In this document: positions 29,423 to 39,681 of the stretch, in pieces
Layout of the letters: the number at the start of each line of letters is the position of its first letter
How positions within the stretch are numbered: the stretch's first letter is position 1
NCBI RefSeq assembly: GCF_900182745.1
Contig: NZ_FXTY01000005.1
Span: forward strand, 248,001 to 312,000
DNA length: 64,000 nt
Direction: 5' to 3'
Origin: Shimia sagamensis
GTDB lineage: Bacteria; Pseudomonadota; Alphaproteobacteria; Rhodobacterales; Rhodobacteraceae
The notes under the pieces: generated by a model
The model's input: only the letters and a program-made list of their open reading frames with translations
What the model was told of the DNA's origin: nothing
Databases searched by the model: none
Position numbers and translations under genes: made by a program

Positions 29423-31021
29423 ATGGGACCTTTAATTCTATTGTCGTTGCTGGGCCTCGGTGCCGCCACAGCCTTTGTTGACGTAGGCGAGACCGAAACG
29501 CCTGGGGATCCCGTGCGAGACAACACGGATTCTGATGACACCGAAATACAATCCGAAGACCAGCAAGCCGCCAACTTGGTTGATCTGGTTGGAACACCGG
29601 AAACAGGTGAAGGTGTTGATCTTGTGCAGCCGGAGTTTGCGCCGGACGAGGCTGAACTGGACAGTCCAACCACCTACGGCACTGATGACAACGACACGAT
29701 GTATGCCCGTGGCGAAGAGAACGTTGACGCGGGCGCCGGCAACGACACCCTCAAGTCCTTCGGCGAAGGTATGATCCTTGGGGGCGAAGGCAACGATGTA
29801 TTTGATCTTGGCGGCACGGCCGAAGGTCACGGGGGCGCGGGTGAAGACTACATGCACATTTCTGATGCAGCCTCCGGCTTTGGTGGCGACGGCGATGACA
29901 CTTTCTTCCTCCAACACAACAACTCGGCGGACGACGGTGCGGCAACCGCAGATGGCGGCGACGGGGACGATACTTTCCTTATGAAGCCTCTCTCTGGCCT
30001 ACCGGAAGAATCCGTCTCTCATATCCTGACTGGCGGTGAAGGGGCAGACGTCTACGCCTTTGATATTGACGGCGCCACAGCGATCCGGCCCGGCGATGAG
30101 GATGACAACCAGATCATTGCGACCATCACTGACTTTGACCCTGACGAAGACATGCTGTTACTTGATCTGGGTGCAAAGCCCAGTTTCGACGATGTTGTCG
30201 AGTTGCCTCTTCCAGAGGTATCCACCACCGAAGATCCGGACGGCGCGTTTGTGGATGTCCACTTCAGCTGGACCAACCCGCTCAACGACGACAACGTCGA
30301 AACCCGCACCGTCCGTCTGGAAGGTTTATCCGAATTCGACACCAGCGACGTCCAGTTGACCAGCGTGTTTGATCCGGACAGCCATCATAACGAAGACGAC
30401 ACCGGCGACTCTGACGCACACCACCTCTATGCCCTGACGCCAACCGAGGGTAGCGATGATGACGACGCGCTGACGCTCAGCGAAGACACCGCCACTGTTT
30501 TGAAAGACGGCGATGACACGGTCGAAATCACTGATGGTACGCATCTGATTTACGGCGGCGAAGGCAACGACAGCATCGAAGTTACCGAAGCCGGCGATGG
30601 CGCGGCACAGCTGTTTGGCGGCGAAGGTGACGACGTTATGACCGCAGATCTGATCCAAAACAACGACACCGCACTCTTTGGCGGAGACGGTGACGATTCC
30701 ATCACCTTTGGCATGGGTCACTATGTAGAAGGCGGCGAGGGCAACGATACGTTGGTGTTGAATTTGCATGAAGACGCGATGGATCAAGGCCCTGCCGTGA
30801 TCAAACAACTGAGCGGCAACCACCTCACTATTAACATCCCTGCCGGACTGGACGGCGAAGTTGACGTGGTCAACCACACCTACAGCAACGGCTTTGAAGT
30901 CGCCTATTCAGAGGTGTTTGTCGGTGATGTTTCCATCCTGAAAGTAATGGAAGAAGACTTCGCCACCGGCGTTGGCATCGCAGAAGAGGATCCTCGCTTG
31001 GAAATTCTGCGCGCCGCCTAA
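29423..31021 (+). CDS. Acidic RTX-type calcium-binding repeat protein
   Basis: The 532-residue protein has repeated nonapeptide-like GGxGxD motifs: GGEGNDVFDL, GGDGDDTFFL, GGDGDDTFLM, GGEGNDSIEV, GGEGDDVMTA, GGDGDDSITF and GGEGNDTLVL, in two blocks (about residues 80-190 and 370-450). Such turns bind calcium in a parallel beta-roll. It is strongly acidic. The start was set at the ATG at 29423, after GGGG, because it begins with a hydrophobic segment (MGPLILLSLLGLGAATAF) common in Rhodobacterales RTX-like proteins; an earlier in-frame ATG is at 29312. No type I secretion genes are adjacent. It could be a surface or secreted calcium-dependent protein. Confidence 0.75.
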   Translation: MGPLILLSLLGLGAATAFVDVGETETPGDPVRDNTDSDDTEIQSEDQQAANLVDLVGTPETGEGVDLVQPEFAPDEAELDSPTTYGTDDNDTMYARGEENVDAGAGNDTLKSFGEGMILGGEGNDVFDLGGTAEGHGGAGEDYMHISDAASGFGGDGDDTFFLQHNNSADDGAATADGGDGDDTFLMKPLSGLPEESVSHILTGGEGADVYAFDIDGATAIRPGDEDDNQIIATITDFDPDEDMLLLDLGAKPSFDDVVELPLPEVSTTEDPDGAFVDVHFSWTNPLNDDNVETRTVRLEGLSEFDTSDVQLTSVFDPDSHHNEDDTGDSDAHHLYALTPTEGSDDDDALTLSEDTATVLKDGDDTVEITDGTHLIYGGEGNDSIEVTEAGDGAAQLFGGEGDDVMTADLIQNNDTALFGGDGDDSITFGMGHYVEGGEGNDTLVLNLHEDAMDQGPAVIKQLSGNHLTINIPAGLDGEVDVVNHTYSNGFEVAYSEVFVGDVSILKVMEEDFATGVGIAEEDPRLEILRAA

Positions 31022-31032
31022 GCCCTGCAGCC

Positions 31033-31779
31033 TTAAGCCGGAGCCACCTCCGGCTTGGGGTTCAATACACTCAAAGGTTTCCTGACCCGTGCAGACACGC
31101 CGGGTCCGCTGGGCGCGTGAACCCGCTTGCTGGCTTCCACAATCAGCACTCCTCCCGCCATGACAGGCGAAACAGTTTTGCCAATCCCTTCCCAAAGCGC
31201 ACCGGTTTTACGCCAAAACCGCTTATGACTTGGCGGTTGATACAAGGTCGCGCGGTGGCGCTCCGGCATAAACCCATGCTCGCGCAGCTGCGTTTCCAAT
31301 TGCCCGGCTGAATATGGTCGACCAAAGCCAAACGGTGTCTTGTCACTGCTCGACCACATACCGGTGCGATGCGGCACCACAAACAAGGCACGCCCGCCCG
31401 GCCCAAGCACCCGATGCGCTTCGGTCAACACATCGCTGGGCCGTTCGCTTGTTTCCAGGCCGTGCATCAACACCAGCCGATCGACCCGCCCCGTATCCAA
31501 CGGCCAAAGCGTTTCTTCACACAGCACCGACACATTGGCCATGCCCGCAGGCCAAGGCATCACGCCTTGTGGTCCCGGCATGAGGCCAATCACCCGCCGC
31601 GCTTCCGGCAAATACGGTCGCAGCAACGGCACCGCAAAGCCAAACCCCGCCACGGTTTGCCCTTTGACTTCGGCTTCTGGCCAAAGTTCCAACACCTCAT
31701 CACGGACAGCCTTTTGGGCCGCGCGCCCCAAGGTGCTGCGGTAATAAAAATTTCGAAGATCCTGTACGTCAAGATGCAT
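31033..31779 (-). CDS. SAM-dependent methyltransferase-fold protein
   Basis: A Methyltransf_11-like protein of about 248 residues, in which [20 protein letters not shown] corresponds to the SAM-binding loop and [20 protein letters not shown] to strand 5. The loop lacks the usual GxGxG, so activity is uncertain. The ATG at 31777-31779 ([20 protein letters not shown]) was chosen because the upstream extension would overlap the divergent gloB start. It diverges from gloB, a pairing I believe is common in Rhodobacterales. The substrate is unknown. Confidence 0.7.
   Translation of the reverse strand: MHLDVQDLRNFYYRSTLGRAAQKAVRDEVLELWPEAEVKGQTVAGFGFAVPLLRPYLPEARRVIGLMPGPQGVMPWPAGMANVSVLCEETLWPLDTGRVDRLVLMHGLETSERPSDVLTEAHRVLGPGGRALFVVPHRTGMWSSSDKTPFGFGRPYSAGQLETQLREHGFMPERHRATLYQPPSHKRFWRKTGALWEGIGKTVSPVMAGGVLIVEASKRVHAPSGPGVSARVRKPLSVLNPKPEVAPA
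31035..31056. other. Nine-pair hairpin at the convergent ends of two genes
   Basis: AAGCCGGAG and CTCCGGCTT pair perfectly around CCAC, inside the last codons of the methyltransferase gene and 14 bases after the RTX stop. No T-run follows on either strand, so it is at best a weak terminator. Confidence 0.4.
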
Positions 31780-31840
31780 TGCACCCGGCTCCACGATAGG
31801 CAAATCTAGAGCTAACATAACAACACAGAGGCGGATTTCC

Positions 31841-32608
31841 ATGCCCCATGAGATTGTCACCATCCCCTGCCTATCCGACAACTACGCCTTTCTGATCCAT
31901 GACCCGATCTCCGGAGCCACCGCGCTGGTGGATGCACCGGAACCTGGGCCCATTTTGGAAGAACTCAAGGACCGCAATTGGACCCTTACCCACGTTTTGC
32001 TCACCCACCACCACTGGGACCATATCGACGGTCTGCCTGACATCCTTGCTACCCATTCTGCCAAAGTGATCGGCGCCAAGGCAGATGCCCATCGCTTGCC
32101 TGCTCTCGATCTGGCCGTCACAGAAGGTGAGACCTTCAACTTTGCAGGAGAACCTGTCTCTGTCTTGGATGTGTCCGGTCACACCGTAGGCCACATCGCG
32201 TTCCACTTCCCGGATACCGCCGCCGTTTTCACCGGTGACAGCCTGATGGCCATGGGCTGCGGCCGCCTGTTTGAAGGCTCCCCGGCGCAGATGTTTGACA
32301 GCCTCACAAAACTCGCGGCCCTTCCAGACGAGACCACCGTGTGCTCCGGGCACGAATACACCGCCGCCAACTGCGCTTTTGCCGCCTCACTTGGAGACAA
32401 CATAGAGGACGTCGCCAACCGGATCGCCGACACCACACACATGCGCGCGCAAAACATCGCAACCGTTCCTTCAAACCTCGGTTTGGAAAAACGCACCAAT
32501 CCCTTCCTGCGCAGCGCCGATCCTGATTTGCAAAAGGCCCTTGGCATGCAAGGCGCTGCCCCGGTCGACGTATTCACCGAGGTGCGCAAACAAAAAGACT
32601 CCTTTTGA
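31841..32608 (+). CDS. gloB: Hydroxyacylglutathione hydrolase (glyoxalase II)
   Basis: The 255-residue metallo-beta-lactamase-fold enzyme hydrolyses S-lactoylglutathione to lactate and glutathione, the second step of methylglyoxal detoxification. The metal motif THxHxDH appears as [10 protein letters not shown] (about residue 53), with further ligands in [25 protein letters not shown] and CSGHEYT. The C-terminal HAGH domain ends near [14 protein letters not shown] precedes the ATG. Confidence 0.94.
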   Translation: MPHEIVTIPCLSDNYAFLIHDPISGATALVDAPEPGPILEELKDRNWTLTHVLLTHHHWDHIDGLPDILATHSAKVIGAKADAHRLPALDLAVTEGETFNFAGEPVSVLDVSGHTVGHIAFHFPDTAAVFTGDSLMAMGCGRLFEGSPAQMFDSLTKLAALPDETTVCSGHEYTAANCAFAASLGDNIEDVANRIADTTHMRAQNIATVPSNLGLEKRTNPFLRSADPDLQKALGMQGAAPVDVFTEVRKQKDSF

Positions 32609-32832
32609 TCCGACACACCAAAACAGACGCAAACGCCAATACAGACACGCCCGATAGACCGGCGGTTCACGTGCAAGTGACCCAACCAGAAGATGAATAG
32701 ACAGAAATCTGCATCAAATTTTGCAGAAAGTCCTTGAAGACCGCCGTCAATCGACCAAACTTTAATACAACGACCCTATGGTGAAGGAAGGGCCACCCGC
32801 CTTCATCGAACCCCGGAGGGAGCAGTCACACC
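32609..32832. promoter_or_regulatory. Intergenic region before clpA
   Basis: 224 bp between gloB and clpA. It probably holds the clpA promoter; CCTTGAAG near 32732 could be a heat-shock -35 element, but no matching -10 was convincing. GGAGG lies 13 bases before the clpA GTG. No clear gloB terminator was seen. Confidence 0.35.
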
Positions 32833-35160
32833 GTGCCGTCATTTTCGAACTCACTAGAACAAGCCATCCACGCCGCGCTCGCGCAGGCCAACCAGCGCAA
32901 ACATGAATTTGCCACGCTGGAGCACTTGCTCCTGTCGCTGCTGGATGAGCCCGATGCCCTGCGCGTGATGCAAGCTTGTGGCGTGAACGTCGACGAGCTG
33001 CGCAAAGACCTTGAGGACTTCATTGACGATGACCTGTCCAATCTGGTCACCGACATTGAAGGCTCTGAAGCTGTGCCAACAGCCGCATTCCAGCGTGTAA
33101 TCCAACGCGCTGCTATTCACGTTCAAAGCTCCGGGCGCACCGAAGTGACCGGCGCCAACGTACTGGTCGCCATCTTTGCTGAACGCGAATCCAACGCTGC
33201 CTACTTCCTGCAGGAGCAGGATATGACCCGCTATGACGCGGTCAACTTTATCGCGCATGGTGTTGCCAAGGATCCGGCCTTTGGCGAAGCCCGCCCGGTC
33301 AGCGGCGCAGACGACGAGCAAGAGCAGCGCATCGAGGCCACTGCAGAGGGCGGCGAGGCTAAGGAAAGTGCTCTGGCCAAGTACTGTGTTGATTTGAACG
33401 TGAAAGCCAACAAAGGCGACGTCGACCCACTGATTGGTCGCGATCATGAAGTTGAGCGGTGCATTCAAGTGTTGTGCCGCCGCCGCAAAAACAACCCGCT
33501 GTTGGTGGGTGACCCAGGTGTTGGCAAAACCGCAATTGCCGAAGGTCTCGCCCGCAAAATTGTGAACGGCGATATTCCAGAGGTTCTGTCCGAAACCACG
33601 ATCTATTCCCTCGACATGGGCGCGCTGCTCGCAGGCACCCGCTATCGTGGCGATTTTGAGGAACGCCTGAAAGCAGTGGTCACCGAATTGGAAGATCACC
33701 CTGACGCCGTGCTGTTCATCGACGAAATCCACACCGTGATTGGGGCTGGTGCCACATCCGGTGGTGCGATGGATGCGTCCAACCTGCTGAAACCTGCTCT
33801 TCAGGGCGGCAAACTGCGCACTATGGGCTCCACCACTTACAAAGAGTTCCGCCAGCACTTTGAGAAAGACCGCGCGCTGGCCCGCCGCTTCCAAAAAATC
33901 GACGTGAATGAACCCAATGTGCCAGACAGCATTAAAATTCTCAGAGGCCTCAAAGAGTACTTTGAAGAACATCACAGCGTGAAATACACCGCTGATGCGA
34001 TCAAAACCGCCGTGGAACTTTCCGCGCGCTACATCAACGACCGCAAACTGCCGGACAAAGCCATCGACGTGATCGACGAGGCTGGCGCGGCGCAGCATCT
34101 TGTGGCCGCCTCCAAGCGCCGCAAAACCATTGGTGTGAAAGAAATCGAGGCTGTGGTGGCCAAGATTGCACGCATCCCGCCAAAAAGCGTCTCCAAAGAC
34201 GACGCCGAAGTGCTCAAGGATTTGGAAAAATCCCTCAAGCGCGTGGTGTTTGGTCAGGACAAGGCAATCGAGTCGCTGTCCTCTGCCATCAAACTGGCCC
34301 GTGCAGGCCTGCGCGAGCCTGAGAAACCCATTGGCAACTACCTGTTTGCTGGCCCAACTGGTGTGGGTAAAACCGAAGTCGCAAAACAGCTGGCCGACAC
34401 GCTGGGTGTGGAACTGCTGCGCTTTGACATGTCCGAATACATGGAGAAGCATGCGGTCTCCCGCCTGATCGGCGCGCCTCCCGGCTATGTTGGCTTTGAC
34501 CAGGGGGGATTGCTTACCGATGGCGTAGATCAACATCCGCACTGTGTGCTGCTGCTCGACGAGATGGAGAAAGCCCACCCCGACGTCTACAACATCCTGC
34601 TGCAAGTGATGGACAACGGCGAATTGACCGACCACAACGGCCGCACCGTCAGCTTCCGCAATGTGGTTGTGATCATGACATCCAACGCCGGCGCGTCAGA
34701 ACAGGCTAAGGCTGCCATCGGATTTGGTCGCGACCGTCGCGAAGGCGAGGACACCGCTGCCATTGAGCGCACCTTCACACCGGAGTTCCGCAACCGTCTG
34801 GATGCGGTGATCTCCTTCGCACCACTGCCCAAAGAAGTCATTTTGCAGGTGGTCGAGAAGTTTGTGTTGCAGCTTGAGGCACAGCTGATGGACCGCAACG
34901 TGACCATCGAATTGACTCCAAAAGCTGCGCAATGGCTGGCTGACAAAGGCTATGATGATCGCATGGGCGCGCGTCCACTTGGTCGTGTCATTCAAGAGCA
35001 CATCAAAAAGCCGCTGGCCGAGGAGCTTCTGTTTGGCAAATTGGCCAAAGGTGGCGTGGTCAAGGTGAAGGTCAAAAACGGCGAGTTGCTGCTTGATCTG
35101 GCCGGCCCTGACAGCCCCCGTATCACAGGTGACAAGCCTCCGCTGCTTACGGCGGAGTGA
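32833..35160 (+). CDS. clpA: ATP-dependent Clp protease ATP-binding subunit ClpA
   Basis: The 775-residue AAA+ unfoldase feeds substrates to the ClpP protease. The N-domain (residues 1-150, [20 protein letters not shown]) would bind ClpS. The two ATPase modules have Walker A motifs [13 protein letters not shown] (about 225) and [13 protein letters not shown] (about 510). The ClpP-docking IGF loop is present in KAAIGFGRD. The start is GTG. No clpS gene lies in the adjacent sequence. The stop overlaps the next gene by four bases (ATGA). Confidence 0.96.
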   Translation: MPSFSNSLEQAIHAALAQANQRKHEFATLEHLLLSLLDEPDALRVMQACGVNVDELRKDLEDFIDDDLSNLVTDIEGSEAVPTAAFQRVIQRAAIHVQSSGRTEVTGANVLVAIFAERESNAAYFLQEQDMTRYDAVNFIAHGVAKDPAFGEARPVSGADDEQEQRIEATAEGGEAKESALAKYCVDLNVKANKGDVDPLIGRDHEVERCIQVLCRRRKNNPLLVGDPGVGKTAIAEGLARKIVNGDIPEVLSETTIYSLDMGALLAGTRYRGDFEERLKAVVTELEDHPDAVLFIDEIHTVIGAGATSGGAMDASNLLKPALQGGKLRTMGSTTYKEFRQHFEKDRALARRFQKIDVNEPNVPDSIKILRGLKEYFEEHHSVKYTADAIKTAVELSARYINDRKLPDKAIDVIDEAGAAQHLVAASKRRKTIGVKEIEAVVAKIARIPPKSVSKDDAEVLKDLEKSLKRVVFGQDKAIESLSSAIKLARAGLREPEKPIGNYLFAGPTGVGKTEVAKQLADTLGVELLRFDMSEYMEKHAVSRLIGAPPGYVGFDQGGLLTDGVDQHPHCVLLLDEMEKAHPDVYNILLQVMDNGELTDHNGRTVSFRNVVVIMTSNAGASEQAKAAIGFGRDRREGEDTAAIERTFTPEFRNRLDAVISFAPLPKEVILQVVEKFVLQLEAQLMDRNVTIELTPKAAQWLADKGYDDRMGARPLGRVIQEHIKKPLAEELLFGKLAKGGVVKVKVKNGELLLDLAGPDSPRITGDKPPLLTAE

Positions 35161-36122
35161 TGCAGACACATAGTCTTGCACTGATTTGCGCGCTCGCAGC
35201 CTTTCCGGCTGCGGGCGCGCCGTCGTTTTCATTGCCCGTCGACTGCGAGTTGGGTGAAACCTGCTTCATTCAAAACTACGTCGATCATGATGACAGCGAT
35301 GGTCACCTCGACCATACCTGTGGACCGCTCTCATATGACGGCCACAAAGGCACCGATTTTGCCCTGCCCACCACGGATGCTATGGACGCGGGCGTAAATG
35401 TGTTGGCCGCGGCCGATGGCGTGGTTCTTGGCACCCGAGACGGCATGGTCGACAAAGTGATTGCAGTCGAGAACATTCCCAAACTCAACGGCAAAGATTG
35501 CGGCAACGGGGTTTCTATCGATCACGGAGGCGGATGGGTCAGCCAATATTGCCACATGAAACAAGACTCTGTGGCAGTGGCGCAGGGTGATGAAATCGCC
35601 GCCGGACAGGTTTTGGGCCAAATTGGCCTGTCCGGTCGCACGCAGTTTCCCCATCTTCACATCTCCATCCGCGAAGGAAACCGCGTGGTGGACCCTTTTG
35701 CTCCCGAGCAACTGGGAGTCTGCGGAGACGCCCAAGACACGCTCTGGGACAATGGCATTGACTACGTTGGCGGCGGGTTGATCCGCATCGGATTTGAAGT
35801 TGGGCTGCCAAAATTCGCGTCCATCAAATCCGGCATGGCCGGGCGAAGCCGCGTGCCCTCGCAAGCCAAAGCCTTGGTGCTTTTTGGCTACGCCTTTGGT
35901 AGTTTGCCCGACGATGAAATGACCCTCACCATCACCGGCCCACAGGGGACCGTTTTTGATCAATCGGTCACTCTGGAGAAAACCCAAGCGCAGTACTTTC
36001 GCGCAGGTGGCAAACGCACCCCAATGGGTGGCTGGCCCAAAGGCACATATCATGGTGCCGTCACCATCACGCGCGATGGCGCCCAACTGGACCACCAGAC
36101 CATTTCCCTGACAGTGGAATAA
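35157..36122 (+). CDS. M23 family metallopeptidase, exported
   Basis: The 321-residue protein has a short signal peptide (HSLALICALAAFPAAGAPSF) and a LytM-type domain at about residues 30-190. The zinc ligands and catalytic region are GHKGTDFALP, HGGGWVSQYCHM and PHLHISIRE (HxH). These endopeptidases cut peptidoglycan cross-bridges in the periplasm. A C-terminal beta domain of about 100 residues follows. The ATG overlaps the clpA stop, so it is translationally coupled to a cytoplasmic unfoldase, an unexpected partner. It converges on the next gene with a six-base gap. Confidence 0.85.
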   Translation: MMQTHSLALICALAAFPAAGAPSFSLPVDCELGETCFIQNYVDHDDSDGHLDHTCGPLSYDGHKGTDFALPTTDAMDAGVNVLAAADGVVLGTRDGMVDKVIAVENIPKLNGKDCGNGVSIDHGGGWVSQYCHMKQDSVAVAQGDEIAAGQVLGQIGLSGRTQFPHLHISIREGNRVVDPFAPEQLGVCGDAQDTLWDNGIDYVGGGLIRIGFEVGLPKFASIKSGMAGRSRVPSQAKALVLFGYAFGSLPDDEMTLTITGPQGTVFDQSVTLEKTQAQYFRAGGKRTPMGGWPKGTYHGAVTITRDGAQLDHQTISLTVE

Positions 36123-36128
36123 CCGCGT

Positions 36129-38345
36129 CTATTTTTCGGTGAACTTCAGCTCAATCCGACGATTACGGGCCCGCGCCTCTGCCGTATCAGCTGGGTCTAT
36201 AGGCTGGAATTGACCAAATCCGTTGGCGGACAGCCGCTGTGGCGGCAGTCCCAGCACGTCGATCATATACCGAACCACAGACAGCGCCCGCGCTTGGCTC
36301 AACTCCCAGTTATCGGCAAAAGCGCCACCATAGATCGGCACATCATCCGTGTGGCCGTCCACACGCAATATCCAGTTGATATTGCTGGGAATATCATCGA
36401 TCACGCTCTGTAGAATACCGGCAACCTTCGCAACTTCTGCCTGCCCCTCAAACGACAGATCTGCGCCACCGGGTGGAAACAGCACTTCAGATGAGAACAC
36501 AAAGCGGTCGCCAACAATACGCACGCCTTCCTGCGCGCCAAGCAGGCTCCGCAGCTGTCCAAAAAACTCAGAACGATACTGTTCCAAGTCTTTGGTCTGG
36601 TTTTGCAACGCGATCTTCTCCTGCTCCAGCCTGATGCGCTCTGCTTCTTCCAGAAGCCGCCGCTTGCGCTCCTCCGCAGCCGCCCGTGCCAGCGCCGCAT
36701 TGAGATCCGATCCCAGCGCCTCAAGCTGCACATTTGCCGCCACATCACGCTCTGCATATTCGTCCAGAATGGTCTGCAACTGCCCCAATTGCGTGCGCAA
36801 CGCGCCAATCTGCTGATTGAGCGCAGCAATCTGGCGCAGACTTTCCGCCGATTTGGCTTCCTCCAACGAAAGCGCCTTGTTTGCCTCAGACAACAATGCG
36901 TCGCGCCGCTCTGCCTCCGTAAGCGCATCGGCTTGCCCCGCCTCTGCCGCCTTCTGTGCGGCGAGGGCTTTGGCCAGCTCGTCTTCCACGTTTAGCGTGT
37001 CGCGCAGCTTTTGCTCCGCCGCCAGCTTTGCCGCCAAAGCGGACGCCAACCGCTCCCGCAAGGACGATCCGCCTTCTTGAGCATTGACCTGAGCCGCAAC
37101 AGCCGCCGCCAATTGCTCCTCTAAGTCAGCCAGTTGCGCGGTCAACCCCTCTGCGGTCGCAGCAGCTTCAGCGCCTTGCGTTTCCGCCGACAGCTTCGCA
37201 GCCAGGGCCTCAGCCAACTGCGCCTCAAGCTCCTGTAAATCGGACCGACGTTCGCCAACCTGCGCTTCGGCAGTGGCTCGCGCCGCCACCTCCGCCACCA
37301 GCTGGCTCTGCAACGCACTTACGGTGCGCCGGTTTTCTTCCAGCCCCAACAGCGCCGCCGCCAACTCCGCTTTCACCGAGGCCAGCTCGCCTTCACGCGC
37401 ATCGCGCTCTGCTTCTGCGGTCGCCAGCAAAAGCACGGTTTCTTCCAAATTCGCATCCACGCTCTGCCCGGCCACCAACGCTGCCGCCAGTTTAAGATCC
37501 AGATCGTCCCGTGCGGCTTCCGCTGCTGCCAACATCGTCAACGTGTCTTCGGCCTCTTTGCGCTGCGCCTCAAGCGCCAGCGTCATCGCCGTCAGTTCCG
37601 CATCCGCATTCTCAAGCCGTTTGCGCAACTCTTCCGCCGCCGCGGCTTCCAGCACGCGCCGCTGCTCTTCTGCGGTCAGCGCCTTATCCAACTGATCTGC
37701 TTCCGCTGCCAACTCATCAATCTGCTGTTCACCGGCCGCAACCTCTGTGCGTAAGCTGTCTATCAATGCCTGCATGGCGTCAGCTTCCGCTGCCGCCAAC
37801 CGCGCCGCTTCCACACCAGCATCAATTTCACTCCGCGCCTGCGCCAATGCCAGGTTCAACGCCGCACGCTCATCGATCAACGTCTCGCGTTCGTCCTCCA
37901 ACGTGGCAATATCGGCCCGCGCATCATCGCGCTGCGCCAACAAGGTCGCCACCTGCGCTTCAAAACTGGTGATCTGTGTTCGGGCCGCGTCCAATGCCGC
38001 CGCCTGCGCATCCCGCGTGGCCGTCAAGGCTGAAATCAACGCATCCTGTTCTCGCAACTGGGTTTCTCGATCGCCCAACGTGGCTGATAAACCGCCAATC
38101 TCAGTTTCAAGATCTTGCGCCCGTGTCCGTTCCAACCCCAGGGCGTCCGCCAAGGCGGCCACCTCCGATTGAAGCGCGTTCAATTCTGAATCTTTCTCTG
38201 TGATGGTTTCAGACAGCACAAACTGCACAATCATAAATATTGTCAGTACAAACATCAGAACCAGCAAAAGGCCGGTCATTGCATCCACAAAACCGGGCCA
38301 GATACTGGCTTGAAAGCGTTGTCCAGTGCGGCGGGACAGGGCCAT
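36129..38345 (-). CDS. MotB/OmpA-like peptidoglycan-binding protein with very long coiled coil
   Basis: The 738-residue protein has one N-terminal membrane helix preceded by a MotB-like aspartate (PGFVDAMTGLLLVLMFVLTI, Asp about residue 21). About 500 residues of Ala/Glu/Leu/Gln-rich heptads follow (roughly 50-600). The C-terminal OmpA/MotB domain contains VDGHTDDVPIYGGAFADNWE and RARNRRIELKF. The aspartate suggests a proton-driven channel half. It pairs with the MotA/ExbB-like gene directly upstream (three-base gap, GGAGGG as ribosome site). The long rod could span the periplasm to the cell wall. It is not a flagellar motor gene by context. Confidence 0.85.
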   Translation of the reverse strand: MALSRRTGQRFQASIWPGFVDAMTGLLLVLMFVLTIFMIVQFVLSETITEKDSELNALQSEVAALADALGLERTRAQDLETEIGGLSATLGDRETQLREQDALISALTATRDAQAAALDAARTQITSFEAQVATLLAQRDDARADIATLEDERETLIDERAALNLALAQARSEIDAGVEAARLAAAEADAMQALIDSLRTEVAAGEQQIDELAAEADQLDKALTAEEQRRVLEAAAAEELRKRLENADAELTAMTLALEAQRKEAEDTLTMLAAAEAARDDLDLKLAAALVAGQSVDANLEETVLLLATAEAERDAREGELASVKAELAAALLGLEENRRTVSALQSQLVAEVAARATAEAQVGERRSDLQELEAQLAEALAAKLSAETQGAEAAATAEGLTAQLADLEEQLAAAVAAQVNAQEGGSSLRERLASALAAKLAAEQKLRDTLNVEDELAKALAAQKAAEAGQADALTEAERRDALLSEANKALSLEEAKSAESLRQIAALNQQIGALRTQLGQLQTILDEYAERDVAANVQLEALGSDLNAALARAAAEERKRRLLEEAERIRLEQEKIALQNQTKDLEQYRSEFFGQLRSLLGAQEGVRIVGDRFVFSSEVLFPPGGADLSFEGQAEVAKVAGILQSVIDDIPSNINWILRVDGHTDDVPIYGGAFADNWELSQARALSVVRYMIDVLGLPPQRLSANGFGQFQPIDPADTAEARARNRRIELKFTEK

Positions 38346-38348
38346 GGC

Positions 38349-39587
38349 TTAGCCCTCCTTGCCGCCCTTGGGCGCTGGTGGGCGTTTCAATTGCACCTTA
38401 GTGACAGGCCCCCTGGACTCGCCGTCCACAGCATTACCAAGCCGGCGCAGCACCCGCGCAATCCCATTCAGCTCAGTGCGCAACTCCGTCATGCTCTCCT
38501 GACGGCCGGCAGAAATTTCTTCGAGGATGCGCAGCATCTGCACATCAATCGAGCGCAACCGCATCCGGCTTTCCGCATCCATGCCGCCGTCCAAACCACC
38601 ACCGTCCGACAATTGGGAGACCAGTTTTTCCTGCCCCTCCGCAATGCGCAACAAGGCCTGCGTTGCAGCATCCTGTGTTTCAAGCCGGTCAGTCATACGG
38701 TGCATCGCTTCTAGCAACGCGGCCATATCGCCACCACTTTCGCCGCGCACATGTGCCGTTTGCACCATGGTTTCGCGCAGCTGATCCAGCTGGCCGGACA
38801 TATGCTCAAACGCAGCGCCCAACACTGAAATGTCACCACCGTCTCCGTCGCCTGAGGAAAACCCAACGCGTGTGAACGAGCTCAACCACTCTTCCAACTC
38901 GCGGTAAAACCGGTTCTGCCCGTGGCTTGCAAACAGCTCCAACAGCCCCACCACCAGCGAGCCCGCCAAACCCAGAAGCGACGACGCAAACGCCACCCCC
39001 ATACCGCCCAACTGGCTTTCCAAACCGTCCATCAGACGGCTCACCACGTCTATGCTGGATTCGCCTCCGCCCAAATCGAGGCTTTTAATGGTGTCCACCA
39101 CCGCCGGAACCGTGGTCGCCAAACCATAAAACGTGCCCAACAGCCCGAGGAAAATCAGCAGATTGACAATATAGCGCGTGATTTCGCGCCCTTCATCGAT
39201 CCGCGTCGCAACCGACTCCAGAATGGAACTTGTCGAGGTCGAGGAAATTTGTCCATGCATCCCGCGCTCACGCAACAGGCTTGCCAATGGCGCCAGCAAT
39301 GTGGGTGGGTTGGCGACGTCGTGGCCTTCCAGACGTCCTGCAAAACCTTCAATCCAACGCACCGACCGGAACAGAGAAAGCACTTGGGCAAAAGTCGCGG
39401 CCACGCCAACCAAAAACACCAAAAAGATGAAGCCGTTAAGCTCAGGGTTGGCGGTGAACACCGGCAACACTTGTGGCAAGGCAACATACCCCACGGCGGC
39501 CACAAGCCCCAAGACGACCAGCATCTGAAGAATCTGGAAGGTCGGTTTAGAGAAATGCGGCTCGACTGTACGGTCCGGCTGATCCAT
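38349..39587 (-). CDS. MotA/TolQ/ExbB-like proton-channel protein
   Basis: The 412-residue inner-membrane protein has hydrophobic helices at about residues 18-42, 50-71, 138-162 and 197-222. The MotA/TolQ/ExbB core is YIVNLLIFLGLLGTFYGLAT and LLGLAGSLVVGLLELFASHG. A cytoplasmic C-terminal region of about 190 residues is predicted to be helical (ALLEAMHRMTDRLETQDAAT). It forms an ion-driven pair with the OmpA-like protein that follows. No ExbD/TonB or flagellar genes are near. The force user is unknown. Confidence 0.85.
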   Translation of the reverse strand: MDQPDRTVEPHFSKPTFQILQMLVVLGLVAAVGYVALPQVLPVFTANPELNGFIFLVFLVGVAATFAQVLSLFRSVRWIEGFAGRLEGHDVANPPTLLAPLASLLRERGMHGQISSTSTSSILESVATRIDEGREITRYIVNLLIFLGLLGTFYGLATTVPAVVDTIKSLDLGGGESSIDVVSRLMDGLESQLGGMGVAFASSLLGLAGSLVVGLLELFASHGQNRFYRELEEWLSSFTRVGFSSGDGDGGDISVLGAAFEHMSGQLDQLRETMVQTAHVRGESGGDMAALLEAMHRMTDRLETQDAATQALLRIAEGQEKLVSQLSDGGGLDGGMDAESRMRLRSIDVQMLRILEEISAGRQESMTELRTELNGIARVLRRLGNAVDGESRGPVTKVQLKRPPAPKGGKEG

Positions 39588-39681
39588 TGAGATGGGTCCT
39601 GACGCTTTGTTTTTCTGCGCTCACCCTACTGCCATGTCCCTGCCCTGCCAAGGAATTTCGCCGCTTTTGGAACGACTGCTT

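Noticed and set aside
32854-34635. 593-codon open frame on the minus strand across clpA
   Set aside because: Antisense shadow of clpA; the His/Phe/Val-rich composition reflects the codon pattern of the opposite strand.
36129-39587. Zorya-type anti-phage system
   Set aside because: The MotA/MotB-like pair recalls ZorA/ZorB, but the long coiled coil is in the OmpA-type partner, and no zorC, zorD or zorE-like gene is adjacent; the flanking genes are housekeeping.
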